A stretch of DNA of 53,373 nt from JAQVXR01 sp050945755 (GTDB lineage: Bacteria; Bacillota; Dehalobacteriia; Dehalobacteriales; Dehalobacteriaceae), in assembly GCA_050945755.1 (NCBI GenBank), contig JBMNTN010000009.1:1-53373 (forward strand), read 5' to 3'. The first letter of the stretch is position 1. Each line of letters starts with the position of its first letter. The notes beneath the pieces are model-generated. The model ran no database searches and was not told the origin of the DNA. It was given only the letters and a program-made list of their open reading frames with translations. A program made the position numbers and the translations under genes. Of the stretch, positions 33,436 through 41,196 are shown piece by piece.

Positions 33436-34482
33436 ATGGAGTCTTCAATAAGTGTACGGAAACGTTGGAAGTATTTAATCACCGTTAGTGTTTTATTTTT
33501 GTTAGTGGAGAGTATTTACACTACAACTATCGGACCGGCTTCTATTTCATTTCAGGAGGCGGCCGGCATTATTTTGAGTAAATTCTCTTTCTTAGAGAGT
33601 TTTTTTGGAGATCATGAATATGCTCAAGTCCATGAAACTATTATCTGGACAATTCGGATGCCGAGAGTGGTTTTAGCCGCTTTAGTAGGCGGTGCCTTAG
33701 CTGTGGTCGGCGTAACATTTCAAGGGTTTTTCCGTAATTCGATGGCGGATCCGTATGTGATCGGCATATCTTCCGGAGCAGCTTTAGGAGCAACTATTGG
33801 GATTTTGACTGGTGTGGGAAATTTTTTAGGCATGTTTCAAATACCACTCTTTGCTTTTGGCAGTGCTCTTCTGACAACTTGGATTGTTTACACCTTATCT
33901 AAGGTGGGGACTAAGGTTTTGACCCATACTTTGCTTTTAGCGGGAATTGCTTTAAGCGCTTTTATGTCGGCTGTAATGTCGTTCATGATGGTTTTGAATG
34001 CAGAAGAAATGCATAAGGTTTTTTATTGGTTAATGGGGAGCTTTGCCAATAGGAACTGGGACCATGTGATCATGGTTTCACCTTTGATTCTTATCGGGAC
34101 GGCTCTTCTCATGTTTTTTGCCAAAGAGTTAAATGCCATGCTTTTTGGAGACAGTACCGCCCAGCACTTGGGAGTTGACATTGACAGATTAAAAATAATT
34201 TTATTAGTTTTAGGTGCTCTGACTGCTGCCGGAGCAGTTGCTGTATGCGGAACCATTGGATTTGTCGGTCTAATCATTCCCCATATGGTACGAATTTTGG
34301 TTGGGCCGGACCACCGGATTCTTCTTCCAATGTCTTTTTTAGTGGGAGCTATGTTTATGGTGGCAACCGATACATTTGCCCGGACTTTTTTTGCCCCGGT
34401 AGAAATACCGATCGGAATTATTACTTCTTTATTTGGAGGCCCATTCTTTATCTACCTTCTGCGTAAAAAGAAGGTTGTCTAA
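33436..34482 (+). CDS. FecCD/BtuC-type ABC permease
   Basis: This 348-aa permease has about ten membrane helices of the FecCD family. It includes the signature RMPRVVLAALVGGALAVVG, followed by T-F-Q-G-F-F-R-N and ADPYVIGISSGAALGA, and the cytoplasmic GFVGLIIPHMVR coupling region. It imports the ligand delivered by the lipoprotein encoded just upstream. ATG 33436 is 15 nt after an AATGATGGGATGAGGC site region, and the ATPase gene follows at 18 nt. Confidence 0.94.
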   Translation: MESSISVRKRWKYLITVSVLFLLVESIYTTTIGPASISFQEAAGIILSKFSFLESFFGDHEYAQVHETIIWTIRMPRVVLAALVGGALAVVGVTFQGFFRNSMADPYVIGISSGAALGATIGILTGVGNFLGMFQIPLFAFGSALLTTWIVYTLSKVGTKVLTHTLLLAGIALSAFMSAVMSFMMVLNAEEMHKVFYWLMGSFANRNWDHVIMVSPLILIGTALLMFFAKELNAMLFGDSTAQHLGVDIDRLKIILLVLGALTAAGAVAVCGTIGFVGLIIPHMVRILVGPDHRILLPMSFLVGAMFMVATDTFARTFFAPVEIPIGIITSLFGGPFFIYLLRKKKVV

Positions 34483-34500
34483 GATAGGGGGGAAGCTGCT

Positions 34501-35766
34501 GTGCCTGAAATTAATGTGCATCAATTAGATTTTTCCTATGGGGATCGGAATATTCTGGAGGACTTAAATTTTGAGATTACAAGTGGTAGTTTTATCACGA
34601 TCATCGGACCCAATGGTTCCGGTAAGTCGACTCTTCTAAAAAATCTATCAGCAAATCTCATTCCCAAAAGAGGGGCTGTTTTACTGGACCGGGAGGACAT
34701 TTACCGGATTAATAAAAAAACTTTAGCCAGACAGTTGGCAGTGGTTCCTCAGGATCATAGTGTTGATTTTGAATTTTCCGTAATAGAAGCGGTGTTAATG
34801 GGCCGGATGCCTCACCAGAGCAGGTTTACCGGGGATGATGAGCGGGATGTGGCGATTGCCCGTTGGGCAATGGAATTAACGGGAACATGGGATTTAAAAG
34901 ATAGATATATTACAACCCTCAGCGGAGGGGAATTACAGAGGGTGGTGGTTGCCCGGGCTTTAACCCAGGAACCGAAAGTTCTTCTTTTAGATGAGCCCAC
35001 CTCCCACTTGGATATTCAATATCAATATGATTTATTAGAATTATTGAGGACATTAAACAGAACAAAGGGCCTGACAATAGTTGCGGTGTTGCATGATTTA
35101 AATCTGGCTGCTCAGTTTAGTGATCAGGTAATACTATTAAACCGGGGGAAAATTATGGCTTATGGCCCTCCGGTTCAAGTGCTAACACTGCAAAACATTA
35201 AAGAAGTTTATCAGATTGAAGCAGTTATTTCCCAAAATGAGATAACCGGTCGATTTAATATTATTCCTTTAGGGAAGTTTAAGAATAAGTCGGGAGAAGC
35301 AAAGAATAATAGGGTGCACCTGGTGTGCGGGGGAGGCAAAGGTGCTTTTTTGATGGACCGTTTGTACCAACATGGCGTAGATGTCAGTTGCGGAGTACTA
35401 AATGTGGGGGATACTGATTGGCATAAAGCCCGGCAGTTAGGATTAGAAGTAGCCGAAGAAGCTCCTTTTGCTCCTGTTTCACCTAAAGCCGTTGAGGTAA
35501 ATCGTCAGTTAATCGAAAAAAGTGACTTGATTGTTGTTTTGCCTGTTCCTATTGGAAACGGTAATTTAGTCAATTTGGAAGAGGTATTAGCGGCTCAGGT
35601 TAATCTTAAGAAAAAAGTTGTGATTATTGAGCAAGAAAACATTGAAAAACGGGATTTTACCGGGGGAACAGCAATGCAGCTGATTGCCCAGATGATAAAA
35701 AACGGTGCCTACATCAGGAAAAATGCAAATGATCTCATGGAACTGGTTGATAGTGAGAATAAATAA
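34501..35766 (+). CDS. ABC importer ATPase (BtuD/FecE type) with unassigned C-terminal domain
   Basis: This 421-aa protein is longer than the usual 250-270 aa ATPase. The N-terminal ABC domain (1 to about 250) has Walker A GPNGSGKST (about 38-46), signature LSGGELQR, Walker B VLLLDEPTSHLD and the switch His in AVLHDLNLA. A second domain (about 270-410) begins NRVHLVCGGGKG and has a glycine-rich nucleotide-binding look. It continues through SCGVLNVGDTDWHKA and a DLIVVLPVPIGNGN strand. I do not recognise it with certainty. It may act on or sense the imported ligand. GTG 34501 follows AGGGGGGAAG. Confidence 0.9.
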   Translation: MPEINVHQLDFSYGDRNILEDLNFEITSGSFITIIGPNGSGKSTLLKNLSANLIPKRGAVLLDREDIYRINKKTLARQLAVVPQDHSVDFEFSVIEAVLMGRMPHQSRFTGDDERDVAIARWAMELTGTWDLKDRYITTLSGGELQRVVVARALTQEPKVLLLDEPTSHLDIQYQYDLLELLRTLNRTKGLTIVAVLHDLNLAAQFSDQVILLNRGKIMAYGPPVQVLTLQNIKEVYQIEAVISQNEITGRFNIIPLGKFKNKSGEAKNNRVHLVCGGGKGAFLMDRLYQHGVDVSCGVLNVGDTDWHKARQLGLEVAEEAPFAPVSPKAVEVNRQLIEKSDLIVVLPVPIGNGNLVNLEEVLAAQVNLKKKVVIIEQENIEKRDFTGGTAMQLIAQMIKNGAYIRKNANDLMELVDSENK

Positions 35767-35871
35767 ACTGATTAAGTTATATTTAAATACCCTTTCATAA
35801 GGAATAGTAATTTTGGCAAAGTGTAGATTAAGTAATTAATCATCTATATGAATAATTTTAATAAATTTTAC

Positions 35872-35912
35872 CCACCCTATGGTATTAGTAAAATAACTCA
35901 GGGTGGTTTTTT
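35872..35912 (+). terminator. Terminator-like hairpin touching the PBP start codon
   Basis: CCACCCT (35872-35878) pairs with AGGGTGG (35900-35906) over a 21-nt loop, and T6 (35907-35912) runs straight into ATG 35913. It could end the importer operon. It also contains the only purine-rich site for the penicillin-binding protein gene. Confidence 0.6.
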
Positions 35913-37598
35913 ATGTATTTCCAAAGAAAAAGAGTTCTCACCCTCTATCTCTTCTTTTTTTTCGTCTTTCTTTTTTTATTAGGCAGACTTTGCTACATTC
36001 AATTTTTTAATGGGCCTCGCTATGCGCAGCAGGCTGCTGGGCAGCGACTACGTGCGATAAACTACATCCAGTATCCTCGAGGAGATATTTTAGACCGTTA
36101 CGGCAGGCCGTTAAATAATACTCTTCCCCAACCGTGTGTAGCAGTATTCCCGGTTCTAGTTGAAGATACTCTTGAGGCAGCCCGGGTACTGGCAGAGATA
36201 CTGTACATACCTGCTGAAACTGTTTCTGGAAAAATCGGAACGATAAAACAAGGGAAAAACATAAAAATAGTAAACAGCCCCTTTATTCTTAAAGCCAATG
36301 TTTCAGAAACAGAGATAGAAAAAATCCGTCAAGCACAACTCCCCGGGGTTTATATTCTCCCCCTTGTTACCCGGTACCAAACGGATTGGCCGGCAGTGCA
36401 TCTTCTTGGTTATGTCGGTGCATCCGGTAGCAATGATGGGGCTAGTGCCCGGGGCACAGAAGGAAAGACAGGTATAGAAAAACAGTACGATAGTTTTCTG
36501 TCTGGGGGTGCCAGTGAAAAGGTGGCTATCTTGATTGATGACCGGGGCAGAGCATTATCCGGCAGGGGATTTACTTTGCTTCCTGCCACAGAGAGAGCAG
36601 TTAAGGAAATGTATGGAATAGAAATAACCATTGATTACCGGTATCAACAGGCAGTGGAAGAGGCATTAGGAGATAAATCGGGGGCCGTAGTGGTGATGGA
36701 TGTAAATACTGGAGATATTCTCGCAATGGCCAGCAGTCCTAAGTTTGATCCTTATATGTTGGAAAAGCCGGTAAGCAGTGATGCCTATGTGAATAAAGCA
36801 CTGCAAAGCTATCCCCCAGCATCGGTCTTTAAAATTGTGCTTGCCGCTGCTTTATTGGAAGAAGGATTAGTTCACCCCGACGATATTTTTGTCTGAGAAG
36901 GTAAATTTATTATGCCCGGAGGGCATGAGGCTTCCTGCTGGTTTGACGAAGGCCATGGCGACATCAGTTTTACAGAAGGTTTGGCCCATTCCTGCAATTC
37001 GGTATTTATTGAAAATGGTCTAAAACTTGGCGGAGCGTTGATACAAGAATATGCAAACCAGTTAGGTTTGCTGGAAAATCGAATTATTGGAATTTCCGTA
37101 CCTCAGGTAAACCGTCTTTCTTTTAATTCTGCGATTCCCGGTGATATTGCTAATATTTCAATGGGAGAGAATGGGATTAGGTTAAGTCCTGTTACTGTCG
37201 CCAAATTAGTCAGTGAAGTTGCCAACGGAGGTCTGGCTGTTGTTCCTCGGGTAGTAATGGGAATTAGAGATGAGCAGGGTCAAATAATAAAAAAATTTGC
37301 CCCAGATACTCAGACTAGGGTGATTTCGTCTGCAACAGCAGAGGAACTAAAAAAAATGCTGAAAGATGCTGTTCGGGACGGAACAGGAAAAACTGCACAA
37401 GTTTTAGGAATAAGTACCGCTGGAAAAACCGGTTCTTCAGAAACTGAGGGCGCTTGGTTTGCCGGATTTGCTCCCTTTGATCAACCCAGATGGGCGGTAG
37501 TTGTTTTTATCCACAAGGGCAATTCCGGAGCCGGTGATGCGGCTCCGGTTTTTCAGAAAATTGTTTCCCGGCTTGTTAATTTAGAAGAATTAAAATAA
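35913..37598 (+). CDS. Class B penicillin-binding protein with in-frame TGA (candidate selenoprotein)
   Basis: This D,D-transpeptidase crosslinks peptidoglycan outside the membrane. Read through TGA 36894-36896 it is 561 aa: a basic start, a membrane anchor (8-27), the PBP dimer motif PRGDILDRYGRPL (about 51-63), catalytic S304-V-F-K307, then codon 328 = TGA, a second Cys in CW (342-343), GHG (347-349), S360-C-N362 and K505-T-G507. The upstream part lacks SxN and KTG; the downstream part lacks the Ser. In class B PBPs of this type I expect an F-x-C-x-G...CW cysteine pair here. TGA falls exactly on that first Cys (F-V-[TGA]-E-G), and a SECIS-like hairpin follows. Alternatives are a Cys-to-stop mutation or a sequencing error. 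The adjacent sigK gene suggests a sporulation-related wall enzyme. Confidence 0.8.
36911..36927 (+). promoter_or_regulatory. Candidate bacterial SECIS element in the PBP gene
   Basis: ATGCCC (36912-36917) and GGGCAT (36921-36926) are perfect complements around a GGA loop, extendable by a T-G pair. The loop begins 21 nt after the TGA at 36894-36896. Loop Gs in the first two positions and this distance fit bacterial SECIS rules. Confidence 0.6.
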
Positions 37599-37607
37599 AT
37601 TTATTAG

Positions 37608-37737
37608 ACTGTTGAGAAGGGTATTTAAGTTTTTTTGCTTTACGGGCTTTTAGCAAGGAATTATAAGAGAAACATTGCCCGTGTTTCGTTTCCCAAAAAC
37701 GTAAATACCCAATGGCACTCTTTCAACAAACTGTTGA
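37608..37737. repeat. Nested inverted repeat upstream of sigK (MITE-like)
   Basis: Nested arms are TGTTGA (37610-37615)/TCAACA (37723-37728), a 16-nt arm 37619-37634/37695-37710 with one mismatch, and ACGGGC (37642-37647)/GCCCGT (37677-37682). An 8-bp direct repeat ACTGTTGA occurs at 37608-37615 and 37730-37737. No ORF is inside. It could be a small non-autonomous element or a large RNA hairpin ending the PBP transcript. Confidence 0.5.
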
Positions 37738-37825
37738 AAGAATTTAATTTTCACTTTCGATAAGTGTCACATTAGCAAAAATTAAAGCATAAAATGTAAG
37801 ACCGACACTTTTCGGAGGTGGTTTA

Positions 37826-38527
37826 ATGGGGGCTGAGTGGGGTGCGATGCTGGCCTTTGCATTGATAAAAGGGCTCTCTATCATGCTGGGTTATGTCAGT
37901 AATAACGCATTTCCTCGGAAGTTATCAGAAGAAGAAGAAGCTGAATATATCCGTCGGTATGAGTTGGGTGATGAGGAAGCACGGAATGTTTTGATTGAGC
38001 ATAATCTGCGTTTGGTGGCGCACATCACAAAAAAATTTGAAACCACCGGTGTTGATAAAGATGACCTTATTTCTATTGGAACCATCGGATTGATTAAGGC
38101 AATCAATACCTTTAATTCACAAAAAGGAACGAAACTAGCAACTTATGCGGCAAGATGCATTGAGAACGAAATCTTGATGCACTTAAGATCTACCAAGAAC
38201 ATGCGTAGTGAAATATCGCTTTATGATCCGATAGGGATTGATAAGGAAGGCAATGAGGTTAGTTTAATTGATGTATTAGGTTCTGATCCCAACGATATTG
38301 CAGAATCTGTAGAATCCTACTTTGAACAGGTTCAGTTGCTTAAAAAGGTGGGAGGATTGGAGCAAAGGGAAAAGTATGTATTGCAATTAAGATACGGGTT
38401 GGGTAACTGCTTAAAACGAACTCAAAGGGAAATTGCCCGTAAATTGGGAATCTCTCGTTCTTATGTATCAAGAATTGAAAAGAAAGCTATTCAAAAATTA
38501 ATTAAAGAAATGGTTAATGACGGTTAG
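37826..38527 (+). CDS. sigK: RNA polymerase sporulation sigma factor SigK
   Basis: This late mother-cell sigma factor is 233 aa. A hydrophobic N-terminal pro-sequence (about 1-25, cleaved in pro-sigma-K) is followed by region 2 (NLRLVAHITKKF and DDLISIGTIGLIKAI, about 75-110) and region 4 with a helix-turn-helix (QREIARKLGISRSYVSRIEKKA). The gene is intact, not split by a skin element. ATG 37826 follows CGGAGGTGG. A CATAAAATG sequence about 40 nt upstream of the ATG is vaguely like a sigma-K/E -10 element but is not assigned with confidence. Confidence 0.95.
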   Translation: MGAEWGAMLAFALIKGLSIMLGYVSNNAFPRKLSEEEEAEYIRRYELGDEEARNVLIEHNLRLVAHITKKFETTGVDKDDLISIGTIGLIKAINTFNSQKGTKLATYAARCIENEILMHLRSTKNMRSEISLYDPIGIDKEGNEVSLIDVLGSDPNDIAESVESYFEQVQLLKKVGGLEQREKYVLQLRYGLGNCLKRTQREIARKLGISRSYVSRIEKKAIQKLIKEMVNDG

Positions 38528-38722
38528 TATTATACTTGCTATACTGATAGGGGATCAGTTAAGGTTTAGCGGATTTTTGGAAATAACGTTCTTGTGTAGT
38601 TAGAATTCAAAAGCATTTGCTTATCATTCAAGGAAATGGCCAACGGTAATTATAATATCAAAACTGGATTCCTCTTTGAGACTGTTATATAATATGGACA
38701 GTTGAAACAAAGGGGAGAAAAT

Positions 38723-39229
38723 ATGAAGACTTGCAAGCTGGTGCCAGACTTATTTGTAGCGAAAGTTATTGATATACCACTTGATAGATTGAATGCTATG
38801 CAGAAAAAAGCCTTGATTTTTGATCTGGACAATACTATTACAGAATGGAACAATCTAGAAATAAAAGAAGATATTATTCAGTGGTTTAAACTTTTAAGGA
38901 AACGTGGATTTTCGGCTTGTCTCTTATCCAATAATAAGGGTCCTAGGGTGATGGAAGCGGCTGATAAACTGGGCATTCCTTTTGTGGCCAAGGCGACAAA
39001 ACCAAGACGTCGAGCATTTCGAAAAGCTCTTAAGGTATTGGGTTCCAACCCTAAGGAAACTGTAGTTATTGGGGATCAAATATTTACGGATGTTTTTGGG
39101 GGAAATAGAATGGGTTTGTACACTATTTTAGTTTCTCCTATAAGTACCAAAGAATATATCGGGACGAGATTTATGCGGCGTATTGAGCATTTGGTTCTTA
39201 AAAAAATGGGGATTAAGCATAACGCCTAA
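38723..39229 (+). CDS. yqeG: YqeG family HAD-type phosphatase (subfamily IIIA)
   Basis: This 168-aa HAD hydrolase has motif 1 FDLDNTITEW, motif 2 in LLSNN, the basic KATKPRRRAF motif with the conserved Lys, and motif 4 VIGDQIFTDVFGGNRMG. In Firmicutes yqeG precedes aroE and yqeH-type genes. The physiological substrate is not established here; related proteins are lipid phosphate phosphatases. ATG 38723 follows AAAGGGGAG; the TTG at 38702 lacks a site. Confidence 0.93.
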   Translation: MKTCKLVPDLFVAKVIDIPLDRLNAMQKKALIFDLDNTITEWNNLEIKEDIIQWFKLLRKRGFSACLLSNNKGPRVMEAADKLGIPFVAKATKPRRRAFRKALKVLGSNPKETVVIGDQIFTDVFGGNRMGLYTILVSPISTKEYIGTRFMRRIEHLVLKKMGIKHNA

Positions 39230-39291
39230 AAATGGTTATAAAAAATTGGGTAGTTGGATAGACTTATTTAAAAAACGTTGGGGGCTTTGTG

Positions 39292-39516
39292 ATGGGTGAG
39301 TCCCGGAAAGTCACTTTTATTCTCCACTACCCGGTTGAGAAGAAGTCTTTGAGTTTCATATATGAAGTCAAGAAAAAGGTTAAGGAAGTAAGGAAAAACA
39401 ATCCTGAACTAAATAAATTTGAGCTTGCGGATGTTGGAATTTGCCGGATGGTTGACGGAGTACGCGTTATTTTATATTTTAGCCAAAAGGAAGAATTGGA
39501 AACCGGTCGAAGATAA
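39292..39516 (+). CDS. Hypothetical protein, 74 aa
   Basis: I do not recognise a family. The protein is basic in the middle (K-K-K-V-K-E-V-R-K-N-N), with predicted beta strands at both ends (VTFILHYPV and DGVRVILYF). The start is GTG 39289 or ATG 39292. It lies between yqeG and aroE and ends at a terminator, so it is probably real. Confidence 0.55.
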   Translation: MGESRKVTFILHYPVEKKSLSFIYEVKKKVKEVRKNNPELNKFELADVGICRMVDGVRVILYFSQKEELETGRR

Positions 39517-39517
39517 A

Positions 39518-39541
39518 AAGGCTTAGGATAAAGCCTTTTTT
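39518..39541 (+). terminator. Terminator before aroE
   Basis: AAGGCTT (39518-39524) pairs with AAGCCTT (39531-39537) with loop AGGATA, followed by a T tract. Confidence 0.85.
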
Positions 39542-39585
39542 AACTTTAAGGGTTAAAATATTTAATCATAAGAGAGGTTTCGAAA

Positions 39586-40443
39586 ATGCAACTCTTAGGT
39601 CTATTTGGACATCCTGTGGATCACTCCCTTTCCCCGGTGATGCATAAGGCGGCCATAAAAGCATTAGGTCTTAACGAGGAATTTATCTATCTTGCTTTTG
39701 ATATCTCCCCGTCCAGTTTATCTGAAGCAGCTTCTGCATTAAGAGTGTTAGATTTTCGGGGTGTTAATATAACTATCCCTTTGAAAGAAAAAATTATTCC
39801 TTTTTTGGACCGGTTGGATGGCCCTGCCCGATTAATGGGTGCGGTTAATGTTATAGTAAATGAACGAGGCTGCTTAACCGGCTTTAATACCGATGGGAGA
39901 GGATTTTTACGTTCTTTAGAAGAGAATACTGAAATGAAGCCGGAAAAACTAAAAGTGCTAATTTTTGGTGCCGGGGGAGCTGCGCGGGCGGTTGCTATGG
40001 CACTCGGTTTAGCAGGTGTCAAAGAAATCGTAATTATCAATAGGAATCCAGATCGGGCTGTGAGAGTAGCGGGGATGTTAAATGAGCTGGGGATAACAGT
40101 AAAAGCATATGGAAATGTTCCTAAAGATATAAAGAAAGAAATTAAAACAGCCGATCTGATTGTAAACACTACTTCTGTCGGTATGGTTTCCAATCCAGGA
40201 TCTCTTATAGAAGGCTATGTTTCATTTTTAAATAGAAAACAGGTTGTTTGTGATATTATTTACCAACCTTTAGAGACACTGTTTATAAAACAGGCTCGTG
40301 CTAATGGTTGTCATGTGGTATCGGGACTGGACATGTTACTTTACCAAGGTGCAGAGGCTTTTCACTTGTGGACGGGACAGGAAGCACCGGTTGATATTAT
40401 GCGGGAGGCCTTGGAAGAGAATCTAAAGGAGAATAAAATCTAA
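39586..40443 (+). CDS. aroE: Shikimate dehydrogenase
   Basis: AroE reduces 3-dehydroshikimate with NADPH in aromatic amino acid synthesis. The 285-aa protein has the shikimate-binding SLSPVMHKAA (about 14-23), the catalytic Lys in NITIPLKEKI, NTDGRGF, the NADP-binding GAGGAARAVA and the NTTSVGM motif. ATG 39586 follows GAGAGGTTTCG. Other shikimate genes (aroK, aroQ) lie 8-12 kb downstream in the window. Confidence 0.97.
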   Translation: MQLLGLFGHPVDHSLSPVMHKAAIKALGLNEEFIYLAFDISPSSLSEAASALRVLDFRGVNITIPLKEKIIPFLDRLDGPARLMGAVNVIVNERGCLTGFNTDGRGFLRSLEENTEMKPEKLKVLIFGAGGAARAVAMALGLAGVKEIVIINRNPDRAVRVAGMLNELGITVKAYGNVPKDIKKEIKTADLIVNTTSVGMVSNPGSLIEGYVSFLNRKQVVCDIIYQPLETLFIKQARANGCHVVSGLDMLLYQGAEAFHLWTGQEAPVDIMREALEENLKENKI

Positions 40444-40631
40444 AAGTTGATATTATTGGGGTCACCTTGGCTGAAGGAATGTAGAATTATGTTGGCTAGC
40501 AAAATAAATTTTCACAGGATTGTAAAATATTATTTTATTTGTTGTAACAACACGGAAAGTTATATTAATCAAGAAAAGGAAATGCCATCCTCCTGGGGAA
40601 ATATAAAAAAAACGAAGGGGGGAATTGCCAG

Positions 40632-41084
40632 TTGGAACCTAGCCTCACAATTGATCAGGTGAGCAACGTTTTACAAACGGAAATTAGCACTATTCGGTAT
40701 TGGGAAAAAGAATTTAGTGAATTCTTAAAAATAAAATGTCCCAAAGGTCAAAGGGTTAGATATACAGAAGAACACTTGGAAACTTTCGCCCAGATTAAGG
40801 AGCTTTTATATACAGAGTTATATACGATTAAGGGGGCAAAGAGACGTCTGGAATTGGAACGCACCTTGACAAGCGCTTTAGGTTTGGAACAAAATTTTAA
40901 GACTACAGTATTTTTTATGTTTTCCGCCATAATTCAGGAATTGCAGAAAACCAGGGAAGAAAGCAAAAATTTAGCTCGCCAATTGGAATTGCTACGTAAA
41001 GAAAAGGAAAGAATTGAAGAAAGGTTAACGGAAGAACAACAAAAAAGTCTCTGGAGGTTTCTCACAGATAAATTTGGCGCTTAA
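40632..41084 (+). CDS. MerR-family-like HTH protein with coiled-coil C terminus
   Basis: This 150-aa protein has an N-terminal MerR-type winged helix-turn-helix (residues about 5-72: IDQVSNVLQTEISTIRYWEKEF, then the basic wing and KELLYTELYTIKGAKRRLE). A long, highly charged coiled coil (about 95-140) follows. It has no sensor Cys residues, as in MerR-like regulators that respond to protein partners. The start is TTG 40632 after GGGGGGAATT. It lies immediately before the pilus-like operon and is separated from it by a terminator. Confidence 0.8.
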   Translation: MEPSLTIDQVSNVLQTEISTIRYWEKEFSEFLKIKCPKGQRVRYTEEHLETFAQIKELLYTELYTIKGAKRRLELERTLTSALGLEQNFKTTVFFMFSAIIQELQKTREESKNLARQLELLRKEKERIEERLTEEQQKSLWRFLTDKFGA

Positions 41085-41108
41085 GAATAAATAAGGATAA
41101 AATTTTTG

Positions 41109-41135
41109 CACAACATAAGTTGTGTATTTTTTTAA
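41109..41135 (+). terminator. Terminator after the MerR-like gene
   Basis: CACAAC (41109-41114) pairs with GTTGTG (41119-41124) with an ATAA loop, followed by TATTTTTTTAATTTTT. Confidence 0.85.
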
Positions 41136-41196
41136 TTTTTGCAGGAAAAGGAAAAAAATGGTAGAAGGTATTTACTCAAAAGAAGGAAGAGGGAAC

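Noticed and set aside
36912..37598. A separate gene starting at ATG 36912
   Set aside because: It is in the same frame as the upstream PBP frame, has no ribosome binding site, begins inside the SECIS-like hairpin and encodes only the C-terminal half of a transpeptidase.
40447..40662. A 71-aa frame between aroE and the MerR-like gene
   Set aside because: It has no recognisable family or good ribosome binding site and overlaps the start of the MerR-like gene in another frame.
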